From positions 62,001 to 126,000 of the forward strand of contig NZ_REFV01000003.1 in the NCBI RefSeq assembly GCF_003688895.1: 64,000 bases of DNA. Reading direction: 5' to 3'. The stretch comes from Dokdonia sinensis. Lineage in GTDB: Bacteria > Bacteroidota > Bacteroidia > Flavobacteriales > Flavobacteriaceae. Of the stretch, positions 47,523 through 54,916 are shown in pieces. A program made the position numbers and the translations under genes. The notes under the pieces were generated by a model. It worked only from the letters and a program-made list of their open reading frames with translations, had not been told where the DNA came from and did not search any database. The stretch's first letter is position 1; each line of letters begins with the position of its first letter.

Positions 47523-48170
47523 CTATCTAATGCGTTGCGCTTCGAGCAATAATTTGTTTGTAATATCATAAAGTCGTAAAACATCTCCTTGTAGATCAAA
47601 ATGATGTACGCTATTGAAAACTACAAAATACTCCTCATCCAAAGCCGAACGGCTATCACAAAGCAAATGACTTGCAAGAATTTTAGAGAATATTAAGCTA
47701 TAGCCTAGTTGCTTAAAGAACAAATGGTAGTTATTACAGCCCGTAGAGCCCCGCATGATACTATTATTTGCATTGATAACAAGATCTATCTGGTTGTTGT
47801 TTAGGCTTCTTCCATTAAATCCTACTACTTGAAAACTTCCATTTAAAGTCGGGGCATCAGTTGCGTACTGTGGTACCCACATTTTTGATGTTTCTTTAAT
47901 CAATCTATATCTTACCACTCCGTCGTCCATAACTGGCAACGGTTGGGCTTCAATGGTATATTCAAAGCCTTCTTCTGCTTTAAAACCCTCAATAGCATCC
48001 ATTCCTACTATTTCCAGGCTTGCTCCTAGCGTATCGAGAAGCTGTAGACAGCGTTCTGACTCGGTATCGTCGCAGTAGATCGTATAAGGTGCGACTTCTA
48101 GAGTAATTTTCTCTTGCGCAAATAATGCAAATGCACTTAATACAAAAAAACTTAAAATAACATTTTTCAT
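47523..48170 (-). CDS. Secreted DUF4377 plus META-domain protein
   Basis: A 215-aa protein with a signal peptide (ending FALFAQE). The first part (VAPYTIYCDDTESERCLQLLDTLGASLEIVGMDAIEGFKAEEGFEYTIEAQ) resembles DUF4377, with its two Cys and GF..EEGFEY motif. The second (FQVVGFNGRSLNNNQIDLVINANNSIMRGSTGCNNYHLFFKQLGYSLIFSKILASHLLC) is a META/HslJ-like domain with the STGCNNY signature. HslJ-type proteins are linked to stress and metal resistance at the outer membrane. The two-domain arrangement is seen directly; the family names are from memory. Confidence 0.78.
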   Translation of the reverse strand: MKNVILSFFVLSAFALFAQEKITLEVAPYTIYCDDTESERCLQLLDTLGASLEIVGMDAIEGFKAEEGFEYTIEAQPLPVMDDGVVRYRLIKETSKMWVPQYATDAPTLNGSFQVVGFNGRSLNNNQIDLVINANNSIMRGSTGCNNYHLFFKQLGYSLIFSKILASHLLCDSRSALDEEYFVVFNSVHHFDLQGDVLRLYDITNKLLLEAQRIR

Positions 48171-48386
48171 ATCTCATTGTTTTCAATAAAAATAGTGCAT
48201 AAACTTAAAATTTTCGTTTGATTAACAAATACTTAGCTTCTTAAGATGTTACTTAAAAAAGAACAGAAAAAAAATACTTTAGTGGCCTAAAGCACTAAGT
48301 TTAAACTTATAAATCACACTCCTATTATACTCAGTTGTACGAGACACTTTACTTACTACACTCCTTAGAATTTTCCCACGAACCGT

Positions 48387-48394
48387 TATCTTTG
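48387..48394 (+). promoter_or_regulatory. Candidate queE promoter -7 box
   Basis: TATCTTTG fits TANNTTTG exactly; its last base is only seven positions before the queE ATG, so the transcript would be leaderless or nearly so. Confidence 0.45.
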
Positions 48395-48400
48395 CCCACT

Positions 48401-49033
48401 ATGACAAAAGAAGCCATAAAATCACGTATAGACCTAGGAGAACTACTTCCGCTTATGGAAGAATTCTATACAATTCAAGGGGAAGGCGCACATACAGGTA
48501 AAAGCGCCTATTTCATTCGCATAGGTGGTTGTGACGTGGGCTGTCATTGGTGTGATGTAAAGGAAAGTTGGGACGCGGCAATTCATCCTCCTACTGAGGC
48601 AGATGCGATTGTAGAAAATGCCGCAAAATATAGCGATACAATTGTTATCACAGGCGGTGAACCGCTTATGTGGGATATGGAACCGCTTACGCGAAAGCTA
48701 AAGGCTAAAAACTTACAGGTACATATCGAGACCTCTGGCGCATATCCGCTCACGGGAACGTGGGACTGGATTTGCCTCTCGCCAAAAAAGCGTATGCTCC
48801 CTAAAAAAGATGTACTGGACAACGCTCACGAACTTAAGGTCATCATATACAACAAGCACGACTTCGAGTTTGCCGAAGAATATGCTCGCAAAGTAAACAA
48901 AGACTGCACACTTTTCCTACAACCAGAATGGAGCGTTCGGGAGAAGATGATTCCACTTATTGTGGATTATGTGATGGCAAACCCAAAGTGGAAAGTTTCT
49001 TTACAGACGCATAAGTACTTGAATATTCCATAG
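48401..49033 (+). CDS. queE: 7-carboxy-7-deazaguanine synthase
   Basis: QueE (210 aa) is a radical SAM enzyme that makes 7-carboxy-7-deazaguanine for queuosine and related tRNA or DNA bases. The cluster-binding Cys are at 44, 48 and 51 (GGCDVGCHWCD), preceded by EEFYTIQGEGAHTGKSAYFIR and followed by ITGGEPLMWDMEPL and WICLSPKKR. The start at 48401 gives the family N terminus; 22 upstream in-frame codons lie across the promoter box. A degenerate palindrome (CGCTTACGCGAAAGC at about 48684) is read as LTRKLKA. Other queuosine genes are not nearby. Confidence 0.94.
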   Translation: MTKEAIKSRIDLGELLPLMEEFYTIQGEGAHTGKSAYFIRIGGCDVGCHWCDVKESWDAAIHPPTEADAIVENAAKYSDTIVITGGEPLMWDMEPLTRKLKAKNLQVHIETSGAYPLTGTWDWICLSPKKRMLPKKDVLDNAHELKVIIYNKHDFEFAEEYARKVNKDCTLFLQPEWSVREKMIPLIVDYVMANPKWKVSLQTHKYLNIP

Positions 49034-49146
49034 GAAATCGAAGTTGAAGTTGAACTCGAAGCTGAAAAAGACGTAGGACGTGATGGCTGACGCCATCTGA
49101 CCTAGGATGTAGGACAAAAAAGCACAATCTAAAGTGGTTGAGTGAT
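49034..49146 (+). repeat. Intergenic repeat element, copy A, with hexamer array
   Basis: It begins right after the queE stop with six GAANNN-type hexamers (49034-49069). Then follow GACGTAGGAC, a hairpin GATGGC-TGAC-GCCATC (49082-49097), GATGTAGGAC and AGCACAATCTAAAGTGGTTG. A clearly related copy lies in reverse orientation at 53543-53637. Confidence 0.8.
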
Positions 49147-49301
49147 GTAAGAAATCACATAAATAAACTCGGGAATAGTGCTAATCAAAGTCGCTCACTT
49201 TTGCGTGCTCACTGCTAAGTGATTTCTCGTCACGGCGTTTCCCTCGAAATGTCATCTCTCATCACTTGTATGTATCTAAAGAGGTTTACCTATTCACAAT
49301 A

Positions 49302-49319
49302 CCGCTTTCGCGAAAGCGG
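49302..49319. repeat. Dispersed palindrome copy 13
   Basis: 18-bp perfect version with C/G ends (CCGCTTTCGCGAAAGCGG), 12 bases before the heptamer array. Confidence 0.9.
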
Positions 49320-49330
49320 AAAAAAATAAC

Positions 49331-49421
49331 TCCCAACTTCCAGCACCCAGCATCCGGCATCCAACTCCCTACTTCCAACTCCCTACTTCCAACACCCAAC
49401 ACCCAGCACCCAGCATCAAAC
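49331..49421. repeat. Degenerate heptamer tandem array, 13 units
   Basis: Thirteen consecutive 7-base units of the pattern NNCCNRC (for example TCCCAAC, TTCCAGC, ACCCAGC, ATCCGGC, TCCCTAC), only the last unit deviating. The plus strand is C-rich with almost no G, so the minus strand has regularly spaced G-pairs and G-triplets. Confidence 0.85.
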
Positions 49422-49464
49422 CCACATCCACCCTTCACAATTTCCTATCTTCTATTGCATTGCT

Positions 49465-49472
49465 TATTTTTG
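49465..49472 (+). promoter_or_regulatory. Candidate mpl promoter -7 box
   Basis: TATTTTTG, 19 bases before the mpl ATG, with TTTC 20 bases upstream. Confidence 0.45.
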
Positions 49473-49491
49473 AATAAAAGGCAAACAATCT

Positions 49492-50844
49492 ATGCGAGTA
49501 CATTTTATAGCCATAGGCGGGAGTGCGATGCACAATCTGGCGCTGGCACTACATCATAAAGGAGATGCGGTTACGGGAAGTGACGACACCATTTTTGAAC
49601 CGTCTAAATCTCGGCTAAATAAGTATGGACTCTTGCCAGAGTCTTTTGGCTGGTTTCCAGAAAAAATCACTTCAGAAATAGATGCCGTAATCCTCGGAAT
49701 GCACGCTAAGGAGGACAACCCAGAACTTCTTAAAGCCCAAAAATTAGGGTTAGACATATTCTCATACCCAGAATATCTCTACGAACAAGCAAAGAATAAA
49801 ACCCGCGTTGTCATAGGCGGTTCTCACGGGAAGACAACCATTACTTCTATGATATTGCACGTGATGCACTATTGGGATAAAGAGGTAGATTATATGGTGG
49901 GAGCGCAACTGGAAGGTTTTGACACGATGGTGCGCCTTACAGATGACGCAGATTTTATGGTGCTAGAAGGAGACGAATATTTAAGTAGTCCCATAGACCG
50001 CAGGCCAAAATTCCACTTATACAGACCAAATATTGCATTACTGAGCGGTATTGCTTGGGACCACATTAATGTTTTTCCTACCTACGAGAACTACGTGGAG
50101 CAGTTCCAGATTTTTGTGGACAGTATGACTAATGGTGGTGCAATGATTTACAATACGGAAGATGAAGAAGTAGTAAACGTAGTCGAAAATGCCACCGCGC
50201 ACATCAAGAAATATCCTTATAAAACCCCAGAATACACAGTCGAAAATGGCGAAACACTCATCGAGACTCCCGATGGGCCAATGCCTCTAGAGATTTTTGG
50301 AAAACATAACCTCAATAACCTTGCGGGCGCAAAATGGATTTGCCAGCATATGGGCATCGTCGAGGAAGATTTTTATGAAGCCATCGCAACCTTTAAAGGT
50401 GCTAGCAAACGCCTAGAAAAAATTGCTGAGAACAACAAAACGGTTATCTACAAAGACTTTGCGCACAGTCCATCGAAGGTCGAAGCCACAACACAAGCCG
50501 TAAAAGAGCAATTTCCTGACAGAACGCTAGTCGCTTGCCTAGAGCTCCACACCTATTCCAGCCTCAATCCAGAATTCCTAACCGAATATAAAGGTGCTTT
50601 AGACAGTGCAGATGTTGCCGTGGTCTTTTACTCCCCCCACGCTGTAGAAATAAAAGGACTGGAAGAAGTAACCAAAAAGCAAATTGAAGAAGCCTTCCGT
50701 CGTAGGGATTTAATTATTTATACGAACCCGTTGGATTTTAGGACATTTTTGTTTGGGCAGGAATTAGAGGATAAAGCGATATTGCTTATGAGCAGTGGGA
50801 ATTATGGTGGATTGGATTTTGAGGATTTGAAGGGGTTGGTATGA
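49492..50844 (+). CDS. mpl: UDP-MurNAc:tripeptide ligase (Mpl, murein recycling)
   Basis: Mpl (450 aa) joins recycled L-Ala-gamma-D-Glu-meso-Dap to UDP-MurNAc. It has a MurC-like N-terminal Rossmann part (MRVHFIAIGGSAMHNLALALHHKGDAVTGSDD), a P-loop at 109-116 (GGSHGKTT), LEGDEYLSSPIDRRPKFHLYRPNIALLSGIAWDHINVFPT and a C-terminal ligase domain with KDFAHSPSKVEAT. The EGDEY...RPKF motif and length favour Mpl over MurC. Its stop overlaps the next gene by four bases (ATGA). Confidence 0.92.
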   Translation: MRVHFIAIGGSAMHNLALALHHKGDAVTGSDDTIFEPSKSRLNKYGLLPESFGWFPEKITSEIDAVILGMHAKEDNPELLKAQKLGLDIFSYPEYLYEQAKNKTRVVIGGSHGKTTITSMILHVMHYWDKEVDYMVGAQLEGFDTMVRLTDDADFMVLEGDEYLSSPIDRRPKFHLYRPNIALLSGIAWDHINVFPTYENYVEQFQIFVDSMTNGGAMIYNTEDEEVVNVVENATAHIKKYPYKTPEYTVENGETLIETPDGPMPLEIFGKHNLNNLAGAKWICQHMGIVEEDFYEAIATFKGASKRLEKIAENNKTVIYKDFAHSPSKVEATTQAVKEQFPDRTLVACLELHTYSSLNPEFLTEYKGALDSADVAVVFYSPHAVEIKGLEEVTKKQIEEAFRRRDLIIYTNPLDFRTFLFGQELEDKAILLMSSGNYGGLDFEDLKGLV

Positions 50845-51482
50845 AAAAAATAATCTTTATATCAATAATGCTTTGCTGTTCCATTTGTCTTGGACAATCC
50901 TATTTTTTTAATAAAGAAATTATTTACAATTGCTCTAATGCTAGAGAGTCACAAGATTCTACTTATGAGAACAGAAGGTATTTCATAAATACTGAAAACT
51001 CAAAGATTGTTGCTATTCTCATTGATAAAGGGGAAGACCGCTATAAAATGATATTTAGAGATGACAAAAAAGACCGCATTGCCGAAGTTTCCCTAGATAA
51101 CTTTATAATATCTGAAAATGGGAATCTTGATATTTCTAGATCGTATTTAGTACATAACTCATATCACGGAATTAGGAATTTAAAAGACTATGAAATAAAA
51201 GCAGAAAGATTAGACAGCTCCACCACAAAGTTTGTTTATTCATATTCAAAAAAAAGCAACCCTCGCAATATAACTTCTCATACCTTACATACTACCGATG
51301 TGAAATTTTCAATTCATTCAGGAATAGGCTTTGGAGATTACTATTCACGTTTAAAATGGGACAAAGAATTGAAGAACAAACTCATTATTCGCGCTTACAC
51401 AAATAGAAAAGATGGAAGCATTACAGATGACAATCGTTTGGAAAGCGTAAGAGATGTTCAATTTACAATCCTTTTTAAATGA
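50841..51482 (+). CDS. Secreted protein of unknown function, pair member 1
   Basis: A 213-aa protein with a signal peptide (MKKIIFISIMLCCSICLGQS). No domain recognised. It is rich in Lys, Asp, Ser and Tyr, with predicted strands (KIVAILIDKGEDRYKMIFRDDKKDRIAEVSLDNFIIS). It shares layout with the next protein: about 20 residues of signal, YxFxxE/Y..., RYFINTENS / AYRLINSKDDS, DNF..SENG / ENLSES, and a final ITDDNRLESV / MRSKEEVLSI segment. The two therefore look like diverged paralogues. Start and stop overlap neighbours by four bases each, and the region is more AT-rich than its neighbours. Confidence 0.7.
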   Translation: MKKIIFISIMLCCSICLGQSYFFNKEIIYNCSNARESQDSTYENRRYFINTENSKIVAILIDKGEDRYKMIFRDDKKDRIAEVSLDNFIISENGNLDISRSYLVHNSYHGIRNLKDYEIKAERLDSSTTKFVYSYSKKSNPRNITSHTLHTTDVKFSIHSGIGFGDYYSRLKWDKELKNKLIIRAYTNRKDGSITDDNRLESVRDVQFTILFK

Positions 51483-52150
51483 AACTATTCTTGCTTACAT
51501 TCCTTACTTTTCAACTATATGCTCAACAAGATTATAAGTTTGACTATATGGCGGTAATGAAGGTCCAAGACTCGACGAGCGAACATAATTTTAATGATGA
51601 AAAAAACGCATATAGACTTATAAATTCAAAAGATGACAGCTATTCATTACTTATCAGAGAAATCGGAATTGACTCCATCAAAATTTACTTCAGTGACAAT
51701 AAAAATAAAATAGGCGGGCATGGTAGATTGAGTATTGAGAATTTGAGCGAATCATCTATTTGGGAACTGTCATATTGGGTACAATATGATAGACTTATGG
51801 AGAGTCCAATAAGAAGACAATTTCATATCACAGAGTCTCAGTCAAGTGGAGATTCTATAAAGTATAGTCTAAAGCGGAAACGAATTTCTAAAGACAAAAA
51901 GAACAATATAGCAGAGCGGATATATATAGCTAATAAAGAATGGAACACCCGCTACCCTTTCAAAGGCTTTGACACCTTTAAAAAATTTTTTAGAGACGAT
52001 AAAGAATTGACAGCATTTATCACAACACGTTACATTGTAGGACTAGATGGAAAAATGAGAAGTAAAGAAGAAGTATTATCTATCGAAAAAATAGAGCGTA
52101 CATTGAGGCTACAGGATAAAAAATACTACCAACCTAAAATAAAAAACTAA
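51479..52150 (+). CDS. Secreted protein of unknown function, pair member 2
   Basis: A 223-aa protein with a short signal peptide (MKLFLLTFLTFQLYAQQ). It has no recognised domain and a similar plan to the gene before it, to which it is coupled by an ATGA overlap. The segment YRLINSKDDSYSLLIREIGIDSIKIYFSDNKNKIGGHGRLSIENLSES corresponds by position to the equivalent strands of member 1. It is low in GC and rich in Lys. It could be a recent acquisition behind mpl, or a fast-evolving envelope pair. Confidence 0.68.
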   Translation: MKLFLLTFLTFQLYAQQDYKFDYMAVMKVQDSTSEHNFNDEKNAYRLINSKDDSYSLLIREIGIDSIKIYFSDNKNKIGGHGRLSIENLSESSIWELSYWVQYDRLMESPIRRQFHITESQSSGDSIKYSLKRKRISKDKKNNIAERIYIANKEWNTRYPFKGFDTFKKFFRDDKELTAFITTRYIVGLDGKMRSKEEVLSIEKIERTLRLQDKKYYQPKIKN

Positions 52151-52153
52151 GCC

Positions 52154-52948
52154 TTATTTCACCTGAATATGTATGTGATCATCATGACGCACGGCACGAC
52201 AACCGTGGTATCGCAACTTACTATGTTCTAAACCCATTCGCATCTTTAAATGAGGTTCTATAAAAACTTTAGAAATAGCTCGTTGATTTAATATAGATTG
52301 TATCAATTTTTTATTCGCTTTTACGGAAAATAATAACGAGTCAGAATTTTTTCCCAATGTGAGATATTTGGGAAAATCATATTGCCAATAGCCTTTACTC
52401 TTACAGACATCATTTTGATTATGTTCCGAAGCCAAAGGTTTTTCAAATACTCCATAACCACTTCTGGAAGGTTTTGTATTAGTTAATTCCCCAGAATCAT
52501 CGGTATAGAGTAATGATATATCTAATTTCTTTCCATCATTATGGCTTAGATGGGGCAGTAAAGGAAACCCATCCCAGAAAGGGAAGTTCCCATCCAGACA
52601 ATGAACTTCAATAGTTGGATATGATTTGCGCGCATCTAGAGTTACTTCTCTTAAAAGTGTGTTTACTTTAGGCACTACATAGTTTCTGTTGGCTATTGTC
52701 GTAAAGAAGTTATGAATAACAACTCCGTCGCCTGTAGCTATTTTTTCTCGTCCAAAAACAGGAGCTAGATAAGGCACAATCAGAAAAGTGCTCAAAAGAT
52801 AAATACTGGCAAAGACAATCCAACGTACAGCAACTGACTTTCGAAATAGAATCACCACAACGAGATAGATTATACCGCCTATCTGTGTCAATACAGTAAA
52901 AAATAAAATGAGCGTAAGGTGACCTATAAATCTTAGAATACGCATCAT
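52154..52948 (-). CDS. Membrane-anchored MepA-like (LAS) metallopeptidase
   Basis: A 264-aa protein with two hydrophobic segments (about 9-35 and 42-66), then a domain whose landmarks resemble penicillin-insensitive murein endopeptidase and other LAS enzymes. These are LPHLSHNDGKKLDISLLY (His136, Asp143) and the terminal CRAVRHDDHIHIQVK (His258, His260), which supply the three usual zinc ligands and a further His255. It would act on peptidoglycan cross-links or peptides on the periplasmic side. Membrane anchoring in place of a cleaved signal is unusual. It overlaps the SpoU gene upstream by four bases. Confidence 0.65.
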   Translation of the reverse strand: MMRILRFIGHLTLILFFTVLTQIGGIIYLVVVILFRKSVAVRWIVFASIYLLSTFLIVPYLAPVFGREKIATGDGVVIHNFFTTIANRNYVVPKVNTLLREVTLDARKSYPTIEVHCLDGNFPFWDGFPLLPHLSHNDGKKLDISLLYTDDSGELTNTKPSRSGYGVFEKPLASEHNQNDVCKSKGYWQYDFPKYLTLGKNSDSLLFSVKANKKLIQSILNQRAISKVFIEPHLKMRMGLEHSKLRYHGCRAVRHDDHIHIQVK

Positions 52949-53478
52949 TTCATCTTAGAAAACAAATCCCAAACCACAACCCCACAACTCACAGCAATAT
53001 TAAGCGAGTGCTTTGTCCCAAACTGAGGAATCTCAATAACTGTATCACTAGCTGTTACTACTGATTGTTGCACTCCTTTTACTTCGTTGCCAAAAATGAC
53101 TGCATACTTCTTACCATCTTCTGCGATAAAGTTATCCAGCATGACGGCCTCTTCCGCTTGTTCGATAGCGCATACTTGAACGCCTTGAGATTTTAGTTTT
53201 TTGACTAGTTCTAAAGTGTCCTCTACATATTCCCAAGCGACGGCATCTGTTGCTCCCAGGGCTGTTTTTGTAATGTCTTTATGAGGTGGTTGCGCAGTAA
53301 TCCCACACAGGTATATTTTTTCAACCAGAAACGCATCTGCCGTTCTAAAAACGGAACCCACATTATTTAAACTTCGGATATTATCGAGAACGATAATTAA
53401 AGGAGTCTTCTCCGAAGCTTTGAAAGCTTCGATGTCCTTGCGGTCGAGTTCGCTATTTTTTAGTTTTCTGTTTTGCAT
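52945..53478 (-). CDS. SpoU-family RNA 2'-O-methyltransferase
   Basis: A 177-aa SPOUT methylase without the N-terminal RNA-binding extension of RlmB. Motif 1 is LDNIRSLNNVGSVFRTADAF, motif 2 VIFGNEVKGVQQSVV and motif 3 IPQFGTKHSLNIAVSCGVVVWDL. The knotted SAM-binding fold is therefore complete; the target (tRNA or rRNA) is unknown. The start is the ATG at 53478 (MQNRKLKNSELDRKDIEAF); the frame extends upstream only through repeat DNA. Confidence 0.9.
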   Translation of the reverse strand: MQNRKLKNSELDRKDIEAFKASEKTPLIIVLDNIRSLNNVGSVFRTADAFLVEKIYLCGITAQPPHKDITKTALGATDAVAWEYVEDTLELVKKLKSQGVQVCAIEQAEEAVMLDNFIAEDGKKYAVIFGNEVKGVQQSVVTASDTVIEIPQFGTKHSLNIAVSCGVVVWDLFSKMK

Positions 53479-53496
53479 AATAAATTCGGAGGTTTC

Positions 53497-53550
53497 GATA
53501 CGATTCCAACTTACCCTTCGGCTACGCACAGGGGGCGTCGGAATCACTCA
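53497..53550. repeat. Large imperfect hairpin of the repeat element
   Basis: GATTCCAAC (53502-53510) pairs with GTCGGAATC (53537-53545) and an inner CCC...GGG pairs within; the loop carries TTCGGCTACGCACA. It sits about 20 bases upstream of the SpoU ATG and overlaps the end of element copy B. Confidence 0.7.
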
Positions 53551-53637
53551 ACCACCTTTGATTGTGCTTATTTGTCCTATGTCTTAGGTCAAATGGCGCC
53601 AGCCATCAAGTCCTACGTCTTTTTCGACTTCGATTTC
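53543..53637 (-). repeat. Intergenic repeat element, copy B
   Basis: The reverse complement matches 49034-49146 almost base for base from GAAATCGAAGT through GACGTAGGAC, the GATGGC...GCCAT hairpin, AGCACAATC and GTGGTTGAGTGAT. It differs mainly in the number of hexamers. Confidence 0.8.
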
Positions 53638-53723
53638 CTTTTACACTTTTCTGTTTCATTCAGACCTACAAGGAGGTCTTCGTACCTCAGACAACACCTC
53701 GCATGTCTGGATTTCTATTAAAA

Positions 53724-53801
53724 TTCAGCTTCGGCTTCATCTTCAGCTTCATCTTCATCTTCAGCTTCATCTTCAGCTTCGAATTCGATTTCGTCTTCGA
53801 T
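53724..53801. repeat. Degenerate hexamer tandem array, 13 units
   Basis: Thirteen consecutive TTCNNN units (TTCAGC, TTCATC, TTCGAT and others), that is GAA-led hexamers on the minus strand, 24 bases after the era stop. The same type of array leads element copy A. Confidence 0.88.
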
Positions 53802-53824
53802 TTCAAGCGAAGCGCGTGCGCGCC

Positions 53825-54709
53825 CTATTTCTGATTATATCCAAAACGCCTCAACTGCCTTGCATCACTGCGCCAGTTCTTGTTTACTTTTACGTACAGT
53901 TCTAGGTGTACCTGCTTACCGAAGAATTTCTCAAGATCCTTTCTCGCTTCCACTCCTACTCTTTTAAGTGCCGACCCCTTGTGACCTATGATAATTCCTT
54001 TTTGCGTCTCGCGCTCTACCATAATAACGGAACGCATCCGGATGATAGTTTCTTCCTCAAAAAACTCCTCAGTATCAATCTCAACCGAATACGGAATTTC
54101 CTTTTTATAGTGCATCAGGATTTTCTCGCGTATAATTTCATTTACAAAGAAACGCTCTGGCTTATCCGTAAGTTGGTCTTTAGGGTAAAACGGTGGCGAC
54201 TCGGGAATAAGCTCAATGATGCGATTAAAAACTTCAGTTACCCCAAAGTTCTCTAAAGCTGATATCGCAAACACCTCAGCATTTGGAACTTTAGTCGTCC
54301 ACAAATCCATTGCTTCTTTGAGTAACTCTTCGTTTCCTTTGTCTATTTTATTGATGAGCAACAGCACAGGAATTTTGGCATTGCGTATTTTTTCAAAAAA
54401 CGCTTCGTCTTTCAGTTCTTTCTCTCCCAATTCTACGAGGTACAAGAGCACATCTGCATCTTCAAAGGCACTTTTCACAAAGTCCATCATTGAGGCCTGT
54501 AGTTCGTAAGCCGGCTTGATGATTCCAGGTGTGTCGCTTAGCAATACCTGAAAGTCTTCTCCGTTTACTATTCCAAGAATACGGTGTCTTGTGGTTTGCG
54601 CTTTGGACGTGATAATGCTCAACCGCTCGCCCACAAAGGCGTTCATAAGCGTAGATTTCCCCACGTTCGGGTTTCCTATAATGTTTACAAATCCTGCTTT
54701 ATGTGCCAT
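53825..54709 (-). CDS. era: GTPase Era
   Basis: Era (294 aa) binds the 3' end of 16S rRNA and acts in 30S maturation. G1 is GNPNVGKST (12-20), G3 DTPG near 59-62 and G4 NKID near 121-124. A KH domain at the C terminus shows IIRMRSVIMVERETQKGIIIGHKGSALKRVGVEARKDLEKFFGKQVHLELYVKV. The protein ends in a short basic tail. It is monocistronic, preceded by a -7 box and followed by the hexamer array. Confidence 0.97.
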   Translation of the reverse strand: MAHKAGFVNIIGNPNVGKSTLMNAFVGERLSIITSKAQTTRHRILGIVNGEDFQVLLSDTPGIIKPAYELQASMMDFVKSAFEDADVLLYLVELGEKELKDEAFFEKIRNAKIPVLLLINKIDKGNEELLKEAMDLWTTKVPNAEVFAISALENFGVTEVFNRIIELIPESPPFYPKDQLTDKPERFFVNEIIREKILMHYKKEIPYSVEIDTEEFFEEETIIRMRSVIMVERETQKGIIIGHKGSALKRVGVEARKDLEKFFGKQVHLELYVKVNKNWRSDARQLRRFGYNQK

Positions 54710-54725
54710 GTCGTTTTCTTTGGTG

Positions 54726-54733
54726 CAAAGGTA
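54726..54733 (-). promoter_or_regulatory. Candidate era promoter -7 box
   Basis: TACCTTTG on the minus strand, 16 bases before the era ATG; no convincing -33 element. Confidence 0.4.
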
Positions 54734-54796
54734 GCAAATGCGTAAACTATGGTAGCGGTTCTCACTTAAAAATGAAGATACTGGTATTGGGTATAA

Positions 54797-54818
54797 TTAC
54801 GCTTTCGCGAAAGCGTAA
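54797..54818. repeat. Dispersed palindrome copy 14
   Basis: 22-bp perfect palindrome (core flanked by TTA/TAA) in the era-terB divergent gap. Confidence 0.9.
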
Positions 54819-54916
54819 CCAACCGCCAAATCCTCCACTAAATTAATAGGCTTTTCCAAAGAAAATTTGCCGAAAATTAACGTCCTTTGTAGTTCAAAAA
54901 CTTAAAACCAACGACT

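Larger units (their letters stand above)
49147..49491. other. Rest of the queE-mpl intergenic island
   Basis: No credible coding frame. It holds an inverted pair AGAAATCAC / GTGATTTCT (about 49144-49226), a palindrome copy, the heptamer array and the mpl promoter box. The whole queE-mpl gap is 458 bases. Confidence 0.6.
53479..53824. other. 346-base intergenic repeat island between the SpoU gene and era
   Basis: It contains a large imperfect hairpin (53491-53556), copy B of the intergenic element, smaller hairpins (AGACCT / AGGTCT at 53662-53679; CAGAC / GTCTG further on) and a 13-unit hexamer array ending close to the era stop. No real coding frame; predicted frames here are low-complexity. 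Confidence 0.7.

Noticed and set aside
49331-49421. CRISPR-like array
   Set aside because: Units are seven bases with no spacers and no cas genes nearby.
49266-49559. Open frame across the heptamer array
   Set aside because: Period seven shifts frame with each unit, giving a Pro/Thr/Ser-rich peptide without homology; it overlaps the start of mpl.
53562-53834. Open frame with a Phe/Ser/Ile-rich repeat peptide
   Set aside because: The repeat peptide is a by-product of the hexamer array; no signal for translation, and it crosses element copy B and the end of era.
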